From: Clusia tigrina
Taxonomy: Eukaryota; Arthropoda; Insecta; Diptera; Clusiidae
Length of the DNA stretch: 64,000 bases
Assembly (NCBI GenBank): GCA_920105625.2
Contig: OV050030.1
Location: forward strand, 94,432,652-94,496,651
Direction of reading: 5' to 3'
Shown here one piece after another: positions 54,482 through 63,582 of the stretch (its first letter is position 1; every line of letters begins with the position of its first letter). A model generated the notes under the pieces. That model was not told where the DNA came from and searched no databases. It was given only the letters and a program-made list of their open reading frames with translations. The position numbers and the translations under genes were made by a program.

Positions 54482-54758
54482 GAAGCAATAGCTGCTTTGA
54501 AATTCAACGCCGGTTAAAACCTCGCGTTTACTTCGTCTAGGGTGGAGCACTCTCTTACGTGGTAGTGATGTCGGTTAAAACTCACACCACCAATCACGTA
54601 AGAAGTCTCAAAAGTCTAACTTGAAGCAATAGCTGCTTTGAAGTGAAACGCTGGTTAAAACCTCGCGTTTACTTCGTCTAGGGTGGAGCACTCTCTTACT
54701 TGGTAGTGATGTCGGTTAAAACCTCACACCACCAATCACGTAAGAAGTCTCAAAAGTC
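54482..54758 (-). repeat. Two 141-bp repeats with four conserved-loop hairpins
   Basis: Unit starts at 54,482 and 54,623. Each unit has two hairpins. Stem type 1: AACGC/GCGTT (54,506-54,528) and its longer form GAAGT-AAACGC/GCGTTTACTTC (54,640-54,675). Stem type 2: CTTACGTG/CACGTAAG (54,554-54,602; one mismatch at 54,695-54,744). All four loops read (C/T)GGTTAAAAC(C)TC, that is GAGGTTTTAACCG on the transcribed strand, close to the GGTTTTTAATCG of LTR 2. Confidence 0.9.
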
Positions 54759-54810
54759 AGGAACTGTCTGCCGTGGTCGCCACTGTCCGCGAATACTATA
54801 CCCACTTACT

Positions 54811-54958
54811 CGCCTGCTCGTCCGCTGTTGTCGCCGCCGCTGTTAGTTATCGCAAGAGAGCGCCTGCTCGTCCGCTGTTGTCGCCGCCGCTGTTGAAATC
54901 TCAAGAGCTCGTGCTCGTCCGCTGTTGTCGCCGCCGCTGTTGAAATCGCAAGAGAGCG
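54811..54958. repeat. Three 47-50 bp GC-rich tandem repeats
   Basis: GCTCGTCCGCTGTTGTCGCC begins at 54,816, 54,866 and 54,913, followed by GCCGCTGTTGAAATCGCAAG. They lie in the transcribed start of LTR 3. Confidence 0.93.
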
Positions 54959-54976
54959 GTTCCTCTGCGCACCGGC

Positions 54977-54984
54977 CTTTTATA
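54977..54984 (-). promoter_or_regulatory. TATA box of LTR 3
   Basis: TATAAAAG on the minus strand, about 20-30 bp before the GC-rich tandem repeats. Confidence 0.6.
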
Positions 54985-55191
54985 CATTTTTTTATGCGAG
55001 CATCGACAAGTCCCGTATTTCGGCACTGTGTCGTGTTCGCGCATACGGAATTCCCGTATTTCGGCGTTGTGTCATGTTCGAGCATAACCACGTGTGGCGT
55101 GGTTTGGGTGCATGTGCTCTCATGGTGTTGGTATATGGTGAGGGCGGTACTTTGTGTGACCTTAAATTGTTACAAAATTTAGGTCTTCACA

Positions 55192-55205
55192 CCCCCCCCC
55201 CCCCC
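55192..55205 (-). other. Polypurine tract, poly(G)
   Basis: About 14 consecutive G on the minus strand immediately before the TGTGAAGACC start of LTR 3. An unusually pure tract; the exact length may be affected by assembly. Confidence 0.75.
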
Positions 55206-56264
55206 TTACTTCATGGTGCGCAATCTTACGGTTATTGACGTGGGGTTAATGACGATTCGGTATGGTGGCATTTCGAATCGCATTCGTTTCAGTTTCCCAG
55301 TCCTATGATCTATCTGCATCCTCGGTGTTATTGCGTATTTGACCATTTGTGGTAAGTGTTGCCCCTTCTCTCCATGTACCTCGTTCAGGTCGCAGAAAGT
55401 GAGGCCAGTTGTAATGGGCAGTTTATTTAATAGCGCGGTCAATGATGTAGCGCCTCTCTTCCACGTGCCTCCGTCGTTGTATTCTTCCTTCTCTTCATCT
55501 TGCAGTTCAGTACGTGAGTAAAGAGCTTCTAGCGGTTGTCTAGATTGCGCATCGGCTACGACATTCAGTTTGCCCTTCCTGTCAACTTTAAAGCTGGTAA
55601 TAGTGTCGGCCGGTGTAGCTGTGTCCGTGTCCATATCAAATAGATTGGGGACCACTGGTCTATTGTTACGTGAAAGTGTACTTTTGCTCGACTCTTCATT
55701 GAAGTCTTCAAAAAGGCCGTAGGGCGATGATCGTGTGGCTTTCTTGTCATTGAATTTCGGAAGCATTGCGTCGCAGGAAGCATCGCCGCTGGCTTCAGCA
55801 CCCCACCGATGCTTATACAGATGCTGTCGCTTGTTGACTGCAGACCGCTCGGGTTGGTCGGACTGAACAAGTACCCCACTTTTGAAAATCCTACCCTTCT
55901 TTTTGGATAAGACCAGTTTTACCGAACCGCGTTGCTGTTCCTCCTCGGCTGCGACTATGCCAGCAGTACCAGTGCCTTCAGCGGATACTTGTGCGCTCGG
56001 TGACGGGACCACCGCGTTGCAGTTGACCTGGTTGTCCAGCGTAAGGGTCCGTTTGAAATTGTCTTTGATCTTATAATCACGCCCCGGTGGCGATGAAGGC
56101 GCAGTGCTTTGTAGACGAACGTGAGCGTTGGAATTGGAGTTGGGATCGTGCAAGTCCAGCGTTGGAGTTTCATCATAATTTGCGTTTAGTAGAGGCGATT
56201 TCGCTGTGAGTGCACTTGTACGTGAACCTTCTGCTAATTCAATATTAGCCACTTTGGCGGGCAT
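55206..56264 (-). CDS. 352-aa ORF between protease and LTR 3
   Basis: An undamaged open frame starting at 56,264 (MPAKVANIELAEGSRTSALT) and ending 15 bp before LTR 3 at the poly(G) tract. Residues 1-230 are polar, Ser/Thr/Asp-rich and unrecognised. Residues about 228-245 (DRKGKLNVVADAQSRQPLEA) resemble the end of a gypsy RNase H (NVVADALSR). The final part (GLTFCDLNEVHGEKGQH, MPPYRIVINPTSITVRL) is unrecognised. RT and integrase, expected here, are missing. It could be a deletion fusion of pol ends or an accessory ORF. I have no function for it. Confidence 0.5.
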   Translation of the reverse strand: MPAKVANIELAEGSRTSALTAKSPLLNANYDETPTLDLHDPNSNSNAHVRLQSTAPSSPPGRDYKIKDNFKRTLTLDNQVNCNAVVPSPSAQVSAEGTGTAGIVAAEEEQQRGSVKLVLSKKKGRIFKSGVLVQSDQPERSAVNKRQHLYKHRWGAEASGDASCDAMLPKFNDKKATRSSPYGLFEDFNEESSKSTLSRNNRPVVPNLFDMDTDTATPADTITSFKVDRKGKLNVVADAQSRQPLEALYSRTELQDEEKEEYNDGGTWKRGATSLTALLNKLPITTGLTFCDLNEVHGEKGQHLPQMVKYAITPRMQIDHRTGKLKRMRFEMPPYRIVINPTSITVRLRTMK

Positions 56265-56336
56265 CGGATGTGGTTCCTGACCCCCAAGAATGTCAGCAGT
56301 TGGTTGCAGGACTTGCGTTACTTGTTTGTTCTTTCT

Positions 56337-57131
56337 CTACCGTCCGTAGTTGCGGGGTGTTGTAGGTGTGGCTGAAGCCGGTGATGTAGTTGCGGCTGCT
56401 TTGGCTTCTTCGGCAGCGCCGGCTTTAGCTGAGAGGCTAGCGGCAATTTTTTTAATGTTATTGTTGTTGTTGCTGAGATTGCTTTTGTTTGTGCTCCATA
56501 TCGAATGCCCTCGTCTCACTGCAGGCGGGGTTATCTGTTGATCGTCGTTTGCTATTGTCAACTGTTGTTGTATTAGCGTTTGCTGTCCTTGTTGTTTCTG
56601 TGGTGACCTCTGCTGTTGCTTCCTAGGATTCCTGTTACGCACTGTCAACTGTTTGGGGTTGTTTCGTGAGTTTCTCCTGTCGGCTCTCAATTCAACGGAG
56701 CTCCCTCCGAGAGAAAGTGTAGCTCCCATGGCGTACAAGAAGTCTAACCCTAAAATAACTTGTCCAGATGCACGTGGGAAGATGAGAAACGGCATTCGGC
56801 AACATTTATCACCTATTCTCACGTCGAGCATAAGGGCTTCCTTGCTTGTGCATTCACCGCCGTTTGCTAGTTGTGCCCTCACGTTTACTGCGACTACGTT
56901 GTTCGGACTTCGATGTTGTTTGGCAAAATTTCCATTGATGAAGCTCTTTGTAGCCCCGGTGTCTATCGTCGCATTTATTTGTTCTCCGTCCACCGTAACT
57001 GTGGCGAAGATGTGGTTACGCTCGTAACGTAACAACTTTACTGTTGGCGGAACGGGTTGCGATTTGACGGCCCCACTCGTCCCCGGTTCTGAGGGGGTCC
57101 TTGCTCGTTTCCCGCTTGCTGTTGACAGCAC
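56337..57131 (-). CDS. mdg3-like aspartic protease
   Basis: Open frame of 264 codons. About residues 35-140 form the retropepsin: VNGEQINATIDTGATKSF-like core with ATIDTGATKSFI, then the VILGLDFLYAMGATLSL flap/dimer region. After it a Gln/Asn-rich linker (RKQQQRSPQKQQGQQ, SNNNNNIKK) leads to a stop at 56,337. In mdg3-like elements RT would follow in frame; here it is absent. The upstream frame shift from the zinc knuckles may be a normal gag-pol shift or a lesion. Confidence 0.82.
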   Translation of the reverse strand: MLSTASGKRARTPSEPGTSGAVKSQPVPPTVKLLRYERNHIFATVTVDGEQINATIDTGATKSFINGNFAKQHRSPNNVVAVNVRAQLANGGECTSKEALMLDVRIGDKCCRMPFLIFPRASGQVILGLDFLYAMGATLSLGGSSVELRADRRNSRNNPKQLTVRNRNPRKQQQRSPQKQQGQQTLIQQQLTIANDDQQITPPAVRRGHSIWSTNKSNLSNNNNNIKKIAASLSAKAGAAEEAKAAATTSPASATPTTPRNYGR

Positions 57132-57245
57132 TCAATTGTTCGGATATTCGTCTGGCCGCACTCCCAGCAGAACAGTACCTGTGGGTTCCGAAAATTGCGT
57201 TGAATGTGTCCTTCTTGACCGCAGCGTCGACATGCTGTTTAGGGA
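57131..57245 (-). pseudogene. Gag zinc knuckles of the mdg3-like element
   Basis: In the third minus frame: CRRCGQEGHIQRNF and LFCWECGQTNIRTIECC. This CX2CX4HX4-type finger followed by an FCW.CG..N.RT..CC segment is characteristic of mdg3-like gags. It is out of frame with both the gag body (57,239-58,099) and protease. Confidence 0.7.
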
Positions 57246-58099
57246 CTTATTTTGATGCCCATTGTTTGTGCTCGATCGCGTCGAGGTTCCGGTTGGTATC
57301 GTGGTAGCTGCTCATGTGGTGGTTGTTGTCGGCTGCGTTGTGGTGCTTCACGCAGTGTTTCCTGATCCGCTCTGATACTTTCGTATTCTTGCGCAGGAGT
57401 GATCATTTCGTCCAGCGAGGAGAAATCGTCACGCCGTATGTATAGGCGGTAGTCGGGCAAACTATTGCGGAAGATACGTTCGTTCTGTCGGTCTTCGTCA
57501 TACTGCGCACGCCCCATCAGACTTTGCAGGGCGATGGTATAATCCTTAAAGGCCTCTCTTGGCTTTGGCACCCGTTTTCGGATCTCATCGTCTAGATCTT
57601 CAAAATATCGGCTGGGGAGGAAAAATTTCAGAAAGTCTCGTTCGAATGCTTCAAATGTGACCCACAGCTTTTTGTTGTTCCGGTGCCAGGTTAATGCCTT
57701 GTCTGTGAGAAGCTGTGGCATTGTGCGAGGGAGTAAGTCCCGGTTGAGACCATACATGTCTGCCAGTTCCTTTACGCGCTCTTTAAATCCCAACGGATCC
57801 TTATCGCCGTCGTATTTTACTGGCCACTTACGAACTTGTTCAATGACGATAACACATTGAGTTGACACAAAGGCGTTCATGTGATCTGCGCCGACAGATG
57901 GTTGTTCCTGGTGTCGTTCCATTTCCTCTACGTGGACGTGAGATGGTTGTGTTAACGTTGACTTCGAGGTTTTTGGTAATGTGGAGCTTGCTGTCCCTTG
58001 CGTGTGCTTTATTTCCAATTCCTCCAGTCGTTTGCGGAATTCCGGGTTAGTGGTGCTATCAACTATGAAAGCTGCGAACCTTTTTCGTAGTTCGTCCAC
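57239..58099 (-). pseudogene. mdg3-like gag (capsid)
   Basis: A 286-codon open frame from MDELRKRFAAFIVDSTTN. The capsid at about residues 90-230 (KWPVKYDGDKDPLGFKERV, MPQLLTDKALTWHRNNKK, FEAFERDFLKFFLPSRYFED, LMGRAQYDEDRQ) is of the Ty3/gypsy type related to Arc capsids. It ends with an Arg/Gln/Pro-rich tail; a stop (57,239-57,241) comes before the zinc knuckles. The element's 5' LTR and leader are absent: only 7 bp upstream the sequence is errantivirus env. Confidence 0.85.
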
Positions 58100-58106
58100 A
58101 CTTCCA

Positions 58107-58565
58107 GTATTTCATTAATTGTAGCAATTGAAACTTTATTGATTATCATTTGTTGGTTATTGTTTTTTAATAGATTATTCATTTTATTTTAGACTATTTG
58201 AAAATCTTCATGGTCTGGATTACCTGCAATCCATTTCCATGCGCTTCCTATAAAATTAAGGGATCGTTTTGGTCTTTCTTTGGGCTGTAGTCTATTAAGA
58301 TGAGCGCGTATTTGAGAAAGCTGGTGTGATATGAATGGATATATTGCATTTTGGGTGTTAATGTTTTGTTTTACTGTTAGTTCCGTTTCGTCCATAAAGT
58401 TTTGGTAGGGGTCCAAGTCGATTACGTGTAAAATTTTGAAATTGCCATTTTGTATTTTTGCTTTTCCAATTTGAAACTCAATTACGTGAGCGTTAGTAAA
58501 ATCCAGTATTTGTATTTCTGCGTGGCATAAAAGGAATATGAGTCTGAAAATATGGTAATTTTTAT
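58107..58565 (-). pseudogene. env: Errantivirus copy 2 env, N-terminal part
   Basis: Minus-strand env start after integrase, matching 53,313-53,765 of the other env closely. The open part 58,416-58,189 holds MDPYQNFMDETELTVKQNIN and the cleavage region (KERPKR, with Pro in place of one Arg). It is cut at 58,107 by the mdg3-like gag. Because both env pieces contain this region, the two flanks of the mdg3-like element are different env copies. Confidence 0.85.
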
Positions 58566-58573
58566 TATCGGTC

Positions 58574-59656
58574 TTAATTGCGTATGTTACTTTTGTGAAC
58601 TACTTTTTGTGATTCAGTTACTACTGTATTATTTCTATTTTCCTTTACTATTTCTTCTTTAAATTTTCCTGAAAGTTTGGTTCCTAATCTTTTGTTTTGT
58701 TTTACGTAAATAACTTGGCCTGGCACATAATACTTGATTGCCTTTCTTTTTTTGTTGTGCTGTCTTAGGTCAGTTTGCTGTTTTTGTGTCAATTTCTGTA
58801 TATTGTCCTGTCGTGTTTTCTCGCAGTCTTGTGGAATAAAATCAACGGTTCTCCCGAAAAAAAGATCTACTGGTTTCTTTCCAGTAGTAGAGTGAATACT
58901 GTGGTTGTATTCGATTGTCGACCTTTCGAGGAGTTCTTCGAAGTTTCTATCAGTTCCGTCCGCTTTGAGACATCTCATAATTTCTGATAAAGTCGAATGG
59001 AATAACTCTACTTGCCCATTGACTTCGCTTCTGTATGGGGATGTTGTGAAGACGTTAATCCCTAAATCGTCTTTCATCATGAACATTATCGGCGCGGAAT
59101 TTAGAGCTTTTTCATTATCCATTACGACTGCTTTTGGAATTCCGTAAAAAAATAACAAGTCTCTTAGGGGTCTTATTATTTCTTCTATTGACTTTCCAGG
59201 GATGATTTTGATCTGTGCGTATTTTGTGAATTTGTCTAGGCTAGTCAAGACAAGTTTATTGTCAGTCGAAGAAATATCTATATGTAACGTGTGTCCGGGA
59301 TAATTTGGGATAGGAGTTTCATTAAGTTTCGGTTGGTTGGGATGTCTTTCATATTTGTTAAGTTTGCAAGTTACACATTGTTTTGTGATCCTCTGAATTA
59401 TATTATTAATCCTTGGAAAATAATATGTTTTCAGAATTTGTAATTTATTTTCTTTCGAGTTACTGTGGGCTCTATTGTGTGTAGTTATTATTATGTCTTC
59501 CTGCTCTTGTTCGTTAGTTATGTCTTCTACAAAAAGTTGTGTAAATCTTATTTTGTAATTGTTGAAATGTTGTGCATACGCTTCTTGCAACATTCCATTA
59601 CTCTTTCTTGTGTTGTAATACAATTTATTACCGAAGGGTTGAGGTATCTTCCACAA
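58574..59656 (-). pseudogene. Errantivirus copy 2 integrase
   Basis: A 360-codon open frame. Zinc domain: HNRAHSNSKENKLQILKTYY with ITKQCVTCKLNKY. Core: TLHIDISSTDN (first Asp), PKAVVMDNEKALNS (second Asp) and TTSPYRSEVNGQVELFHSTL (Glu). C-terminal part: PVDLFFGRTVDFIP and KYYVPGQVIYVKQN. All catalytic residues are present and this domain is uninterrupted. It is separated from RNase H by frameshifts near 59,650-59,740. Role in the intact element: integration of the DNA copy. Confidence 0.9.
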
Positions 59657-59728
59657 ATGCTTATTAGGTTTTCCTGGTTGTATGAAGGTTCGGTTATAAT
59701 ATGTCGGTGATAGCCGGGAAAAACTATT

Positions 59729-60295
59729 TTAAATTGATATGTTGATATTTCGTTGATTTTTAAAAAAATTTGGTTTGCAAGGAATAAGGTTTTGGGATGA
59801 ACTTTCGGCACTGTGTTCGGTAGGAGTGAGAGAAAAAACTTGTGTATTTGGGGGGCGAGATAGTGAGTCCGCCACTATGTTCATTTTGCCTGGTTTATAA
59901 TGTAGTTCGTGGTCATATTCTTCTAATATTGCTTTCCACCTCTTCATTTTTGAGTTAACATTCTTGTTACTCAGTGCGTAGGTCAGAGGCTGGTGGTCTG
60001 TATAGATTTTTACCTTTCTTGATCCGTAAAGGAAGCTACGTAGAGATAATAGGGCCCATATGATGGCTAACATCTCTTTTTCGTTTGTTGCGTACGACTC
60101 TTCTGTTTTGTTAAGACTCCTAGATAGAAATGTAATGGGTTTGGAGTCTTGTGAAAGTACGGCTCCTAACGCTTGGTTTGAGGCATCCGTTGTTAATTCG
60201 AAACTTTTTTGAAAGTCGGGGTATGAGTGCATTACTTCGTCTGAAATAAGACAACTTTTGGCTTTGTTCCATGCTTCTTTTGCTTGACTATTCAT
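59729..60295 (-). pseudogene. Errantivirus copy 2 RNase H
   Basis: Open frame with KSFELTTDASNQALGAVLSQ (first Asp), LNKTEESYATNEKEMLAII (catalytic Glu), KVKIYTDHQPLTYAL (Asp) and MNIVADSLSRPPNT at the end. This is the standard gypsy-group RNase H. A stop at 60,306 separates it from RT. Confidence 0.88.
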
Positions 60296-60299
60296 ATCG

Positions 60300-61353
60300 A
60301 TTGGTTAAGTTTTTGAAAGATTTTTTGAAAAACGTCCATTCTCTCCTCTTAAGAGAGACGTTAGTGGTTTAGCTAAGTTCACATAACCCTGTATAAATCT
60401 TCGGTAATAGCCCACCACTTCTAAGAAAGATCTTAAATCTTTCAATGTTTTTGGTTCGGGGAGTTCTATGATGGCTTGCATTTTTTTGGGATTGGTCTTA
60501 AGGCCGTTTTGGGAGACGATGAAACCTAAGAATTCGACTTCCTTTTTTAGGAATTCGCATTTGTCGAGTTGGACTTTAAAGTTGGCATTCTCTAGTGTTT
60601 GGAAGACAGCTTGAAGATTTTGGAAGTGTTCGTCTTCAGTTTTGCCAAATATTACGATGTCGTCTATGTAGACTTAGCATCTAACGCCGATATGTTCTCG
60701 TAGAACATCGTCAAGGGTGCGCTGGAAGATGGAGGGGGCATTTTTCAGCCCAAATGGGAGTCTTGTAAACTCAAACTTTCCATTATTAATGGAGAAAGCA
60801 GTTTTTCCCTGTCAGATTCTTTAAGTAAGATCTGGTGAAATCCGCTTTTAAGGTCGATATTTGTAAAATACGTATTTTTCCCAAGGTTGTACAGCACTTC
60901 GTTAATTTCTGGGATTGGGTACCTGTCTGCTATGATCACTGAATTGAGTTTCCTGTAATCAATGACCATTCTGTATTTTTTTTCGCCAGAGGCATCTTCT
61001 TTTTTTGTTACAATCCATACTGGAGAGTTATAGGGGGGCTTTGAGGGTTTTATGATATTTTGTTTTAGCAACTCTTGGATTTGTCTTTCGACTTCGTTTT
61101 TTACTGCCATAGGATAAGGATAGGATTTGGAGAAAACCGCAGTTTCTGTTATGGTGCGTATTTCACCCTTAACAGTTGTTGTGTAAGTAAGCCTTTTGTC
61201 AGGATCGGAAAATAAATGTGGACAATTTTTTATAATGCTGTCAAGTTTATTTTTTTGTTCAATAGAAAGATGTAAAATGCGTAGGTTTATGTTATTAACA
61301 TCCTGCGTAGAATGTTGCTTGAGTGGAATTTTAGCATTTGGGAAAATAGTCAT
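60300..61353 (-). pseudogene. Errantivirus copy 2 reverse transcriptase
   Basis: 61,353-60,745 covers fingers and palm: [56 protein letters not shown] and FTNIDLKSGFHQI (motif A). One base is missing from an A-run near 60,808 (compare 47,398), shifting the frame. YIDD is present at 60,659-60,670, preceded by a TAA at 60,674-60,676. The thumb (KMQAIIELPEPKTLKDLRSF) is readable to 60,310. Two clear lesions. Confidence 0.88.
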
Positions 61354-61970
61354 GAAGCTTTTTTCCGTGTTAATGACTGCTTTAAGATGTCTTAATGTGT
61401 CGTTTCCTATTATCCCATGGAATGTTTGTAAATTAGGTAAAATAAAGAATTGTAACTTCTCAGTTTGTGGACCAAAAATGTTTACAAAAGTATGATGGTT
61501 GATTTGAATGCTACCAGCAATTGAATTAACGGAAAATGGTTTTGTGTTTGGAATTGGATTTCGTATACGCGTTGATTGAATGTAATTTTTATTCGAACCT
61601 GTGTCGATTAGAAAGTTGAGTACGTCTCCACCCTTAGTTTTAAATTCAAAGTATGGGAGTGAAGACTCTTTTAGTCTAAAAAATAAATGTCATCAGTTTG
61701 CTCTACTTCATCGTAACTCGGGTTATCGATTTCACTGTAAGAATTATCAGATATTTGTTGGTATTCTAACTGAGGGTTTGTATAAAGATTATCGGGATCG
61801 GGGCGTATGCCCTCGGCATAAATTTCTTCTTCAGCGGGGGTGTCCGTATTAGTGTGGAAGTTCCTCTGTATTTTAGTTGAGGGATTTACTTGTTGCGATG
61901 CTGGGCGCTTTGGTGCGTAGTTGTAGTTCTGTGCGTTGGGCCTATTTTGGTAGTTTACTTGTCGCGTTTA
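61354..61970 (-). pseudogene. Errantivirus copy 2 gag extension and protease
   Basis: Same organisation as copy 1: TAA at 61,968-61,970 ends gag; the frame continues to a stop near 61,671; UUUUUUA at 61,677-61,683; protease in the -1 frame with DTG at 61,597-61,608. The sequence is almost identical to 49,337-49,953. Confidence 0.8.
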
Positions 61971-63108
61971 AATGGAAGGATCTATTTCCATAGGTACTGG
62001 GGGTTTTGGTGGGAGATAAGGTCTATTATTAAATGGCAGTGGCCTATTGTTGAATGGAAATTGATTACGTGAATTTTGTTGCCAGTAAATTTGTTGTGCA
62101 TTTTGTTGCGGGGGATATTTTTGTGAAAAATTTGTGAAATTGGGATGTTGTGGTCTCCAATAGGTTTGGAGGTTTGGAGCGATATTATATCTATAATTCT
62201 GGGAAGTGTGTGCCAATTCGGGGAAGAATGTATTTCTTTGTAGTTGCGACGGGGGATGATTTGATCGTGGTAGCCTAGGTGGAGGTATTTGGTTATTACT
62301 TTTTCTGAAATTATTTGAGTTGTGTGCATAATTCATGCGGTATGTCATATTGTCGAGCTTTAGACATAAGTGTAGTGCTTGTGGCAAGGTTGTCGGTTCG
62401 CGAATGCTAAGTAATCGGGGCAATTCCCCGTTAAGGCCTCGAATAAAAGTGTCTAGTGCCTTTTCACGATATGAATTAGTCATTGCGCGGAGAGATTCTT
62501 CATTATAATCTAGGCAAGCTATCTTGTCTAAAATCAGGGAAAGATGTTGGTACACACGTTGATAAAAGTCGGTTATTGTGGTGTCGCGTTGAGCTGATGT
62601 CGTCATTTGGTATTCTAGTGTTCCTATATCTCGTTTATCGGAGTAGTGCATCATTAGGCACTTTTTTATTTTTACCCAGTCGAGAGGGGTTCGATACAAC
62701 TCTAGAGCGGTATCGGCATCTCCTATGATTTTATGTCTGACTGTGTGCAAGATTGCATAGTATTTTGGTGTACCCTGAAGTCCTTCATAGACAGAAAAAA
62801 TTCTGTCAACTGATTTCCGCCAGGAATTGAATTCTCCTGGTTGGCCTGAAAACTCACGCAAACATTTGACTATATCTGGGATTTTGTCCAATTCGTTTAT
62901 ATTCGTCGCGTTAATTGTGAGTGGGTGATCGTCGTCTTCGTTTTCAAAAAATGGATTATTGCTACTAGTTAATGATTCTGTAACTCTTACTCTTCATGTG
63001 ATTTCTCTTATCATTTCCTCATTATTCACTAAAACTGGATTCTGTTGGGGTGTATTGCGATGGCTTGGATTATTGGGAATTAGGTTTCTCTGTAGATTTA
63101 GATTACTT
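61968..63108 (-). pseudogene. gag: Errantivirus gag, copy 2
   Basis: Nearly identical to copy 1 over the capsid (62,891-61,968 is open from MDKIPDIVKCLREF). The N-terminal part is damaged by a small insertion near 62,990 (ACTCTTACTCTTC), and the first ~15 codons are missing: at 63,108 the sequence leaves gag and enters unrelated DNA. The LTR and leader of this copy are not in the window. Confidence 0.88.
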
Positions 63109-63375
63109 GGCTTTTGCAACTGACACCAAATAACAATTGCGTAACTGGAACACCAGAAAAGTCAAGACGTAGACTGTAATGTTTATTTGTAAATAGTATA
63201 TAAGAACTAGTATTTTAAGAATAAACCTTCTTGTTGTTTTAAACCCAAAATAGTGCAGTACTTATTTAAGAAAGTGGTTTAGTGTTTTCAGCGACGCGCC
63301 CAGCGAACCGAGACAGGACGTCTCGCGACGAGCAGCAAGGACCCCAACAGTATTAAAGCCTGAATTTAAGTAAAG
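63109..63375 (+). other. Possible LTR end or leader of an unknown element
   Basis: Contains TATATAAG at 63,199 and AATAAA at 63,221 on the plus strand, then a GC-rich stretch CCGAGACAGGACGTCTCGCG with a palindromic CGAGACaggacGTCTCG. This could be promoter and polyadenylation signals of an LTR, but no partner LTR is in view. Confidence 0.3.
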
Positions 63376-63582
63376 ATGGTTAAGTTCACAACGAACAAAT
63401 GTTATATTTTTAAGAAAAAATTAAGTTTGACTTTGAATGAATCGAAGATAAATACTTTGAACAAAACTTTAGTAGAAGGCGATAGATTGTTGGGAGTAAA
63501 AGACAATTTTGTCGATGACAAAATTTTCAATGCAGCAACTAACCCAAAATCTACATGTTTTATTTATTTTTTATTTTATTAA
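63376..63582 (+). CDS. Unidentified short ORF
   Basis: 68 codons, MVKFTTNKCYIFKKKLSLTL ... NAATNPKST. Lysine-rich N-terminus, no recognised domain. It follows the possible LTR/leader, so it might be the start of a gag, but nothing downstream supports this. Confidence 0.2.
   Translation: MVKFTTNKCYIFKKKLSLTLNESKINTLNKTLVEGDRLLGVKDNFVDDKIFNAATNPKSTCFIYFLFY

Larger units (their letters stand above)
54274..55191 (-). repeat. 3' LTR of the mdg3-like element (LTR 3)
   Basis: 918 bp. The minus strand runs TGTGAAGACC (55,191) to CCTTACA (54,274). Orientation is set by TATAAAAG on the minus strand (54,977-54,984) and AATAAA near 54,370. Three 50-bp GC-rich repeats (54,811-54,958) lie just after the TATA box, then two 141-bp tandem repeats (54,482-54,758) that contain four hairpins. 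The 3' end ACCCCAGCTAGAG...CTTACA resembles LTR 2. Confidence 0.85.

Noticed and set aside
63376..63582. First coding exon of a host gene
   Set aside because: No splice donor with a supported downstream exon and no recognised domain; kept only as a low-confidence ORF.
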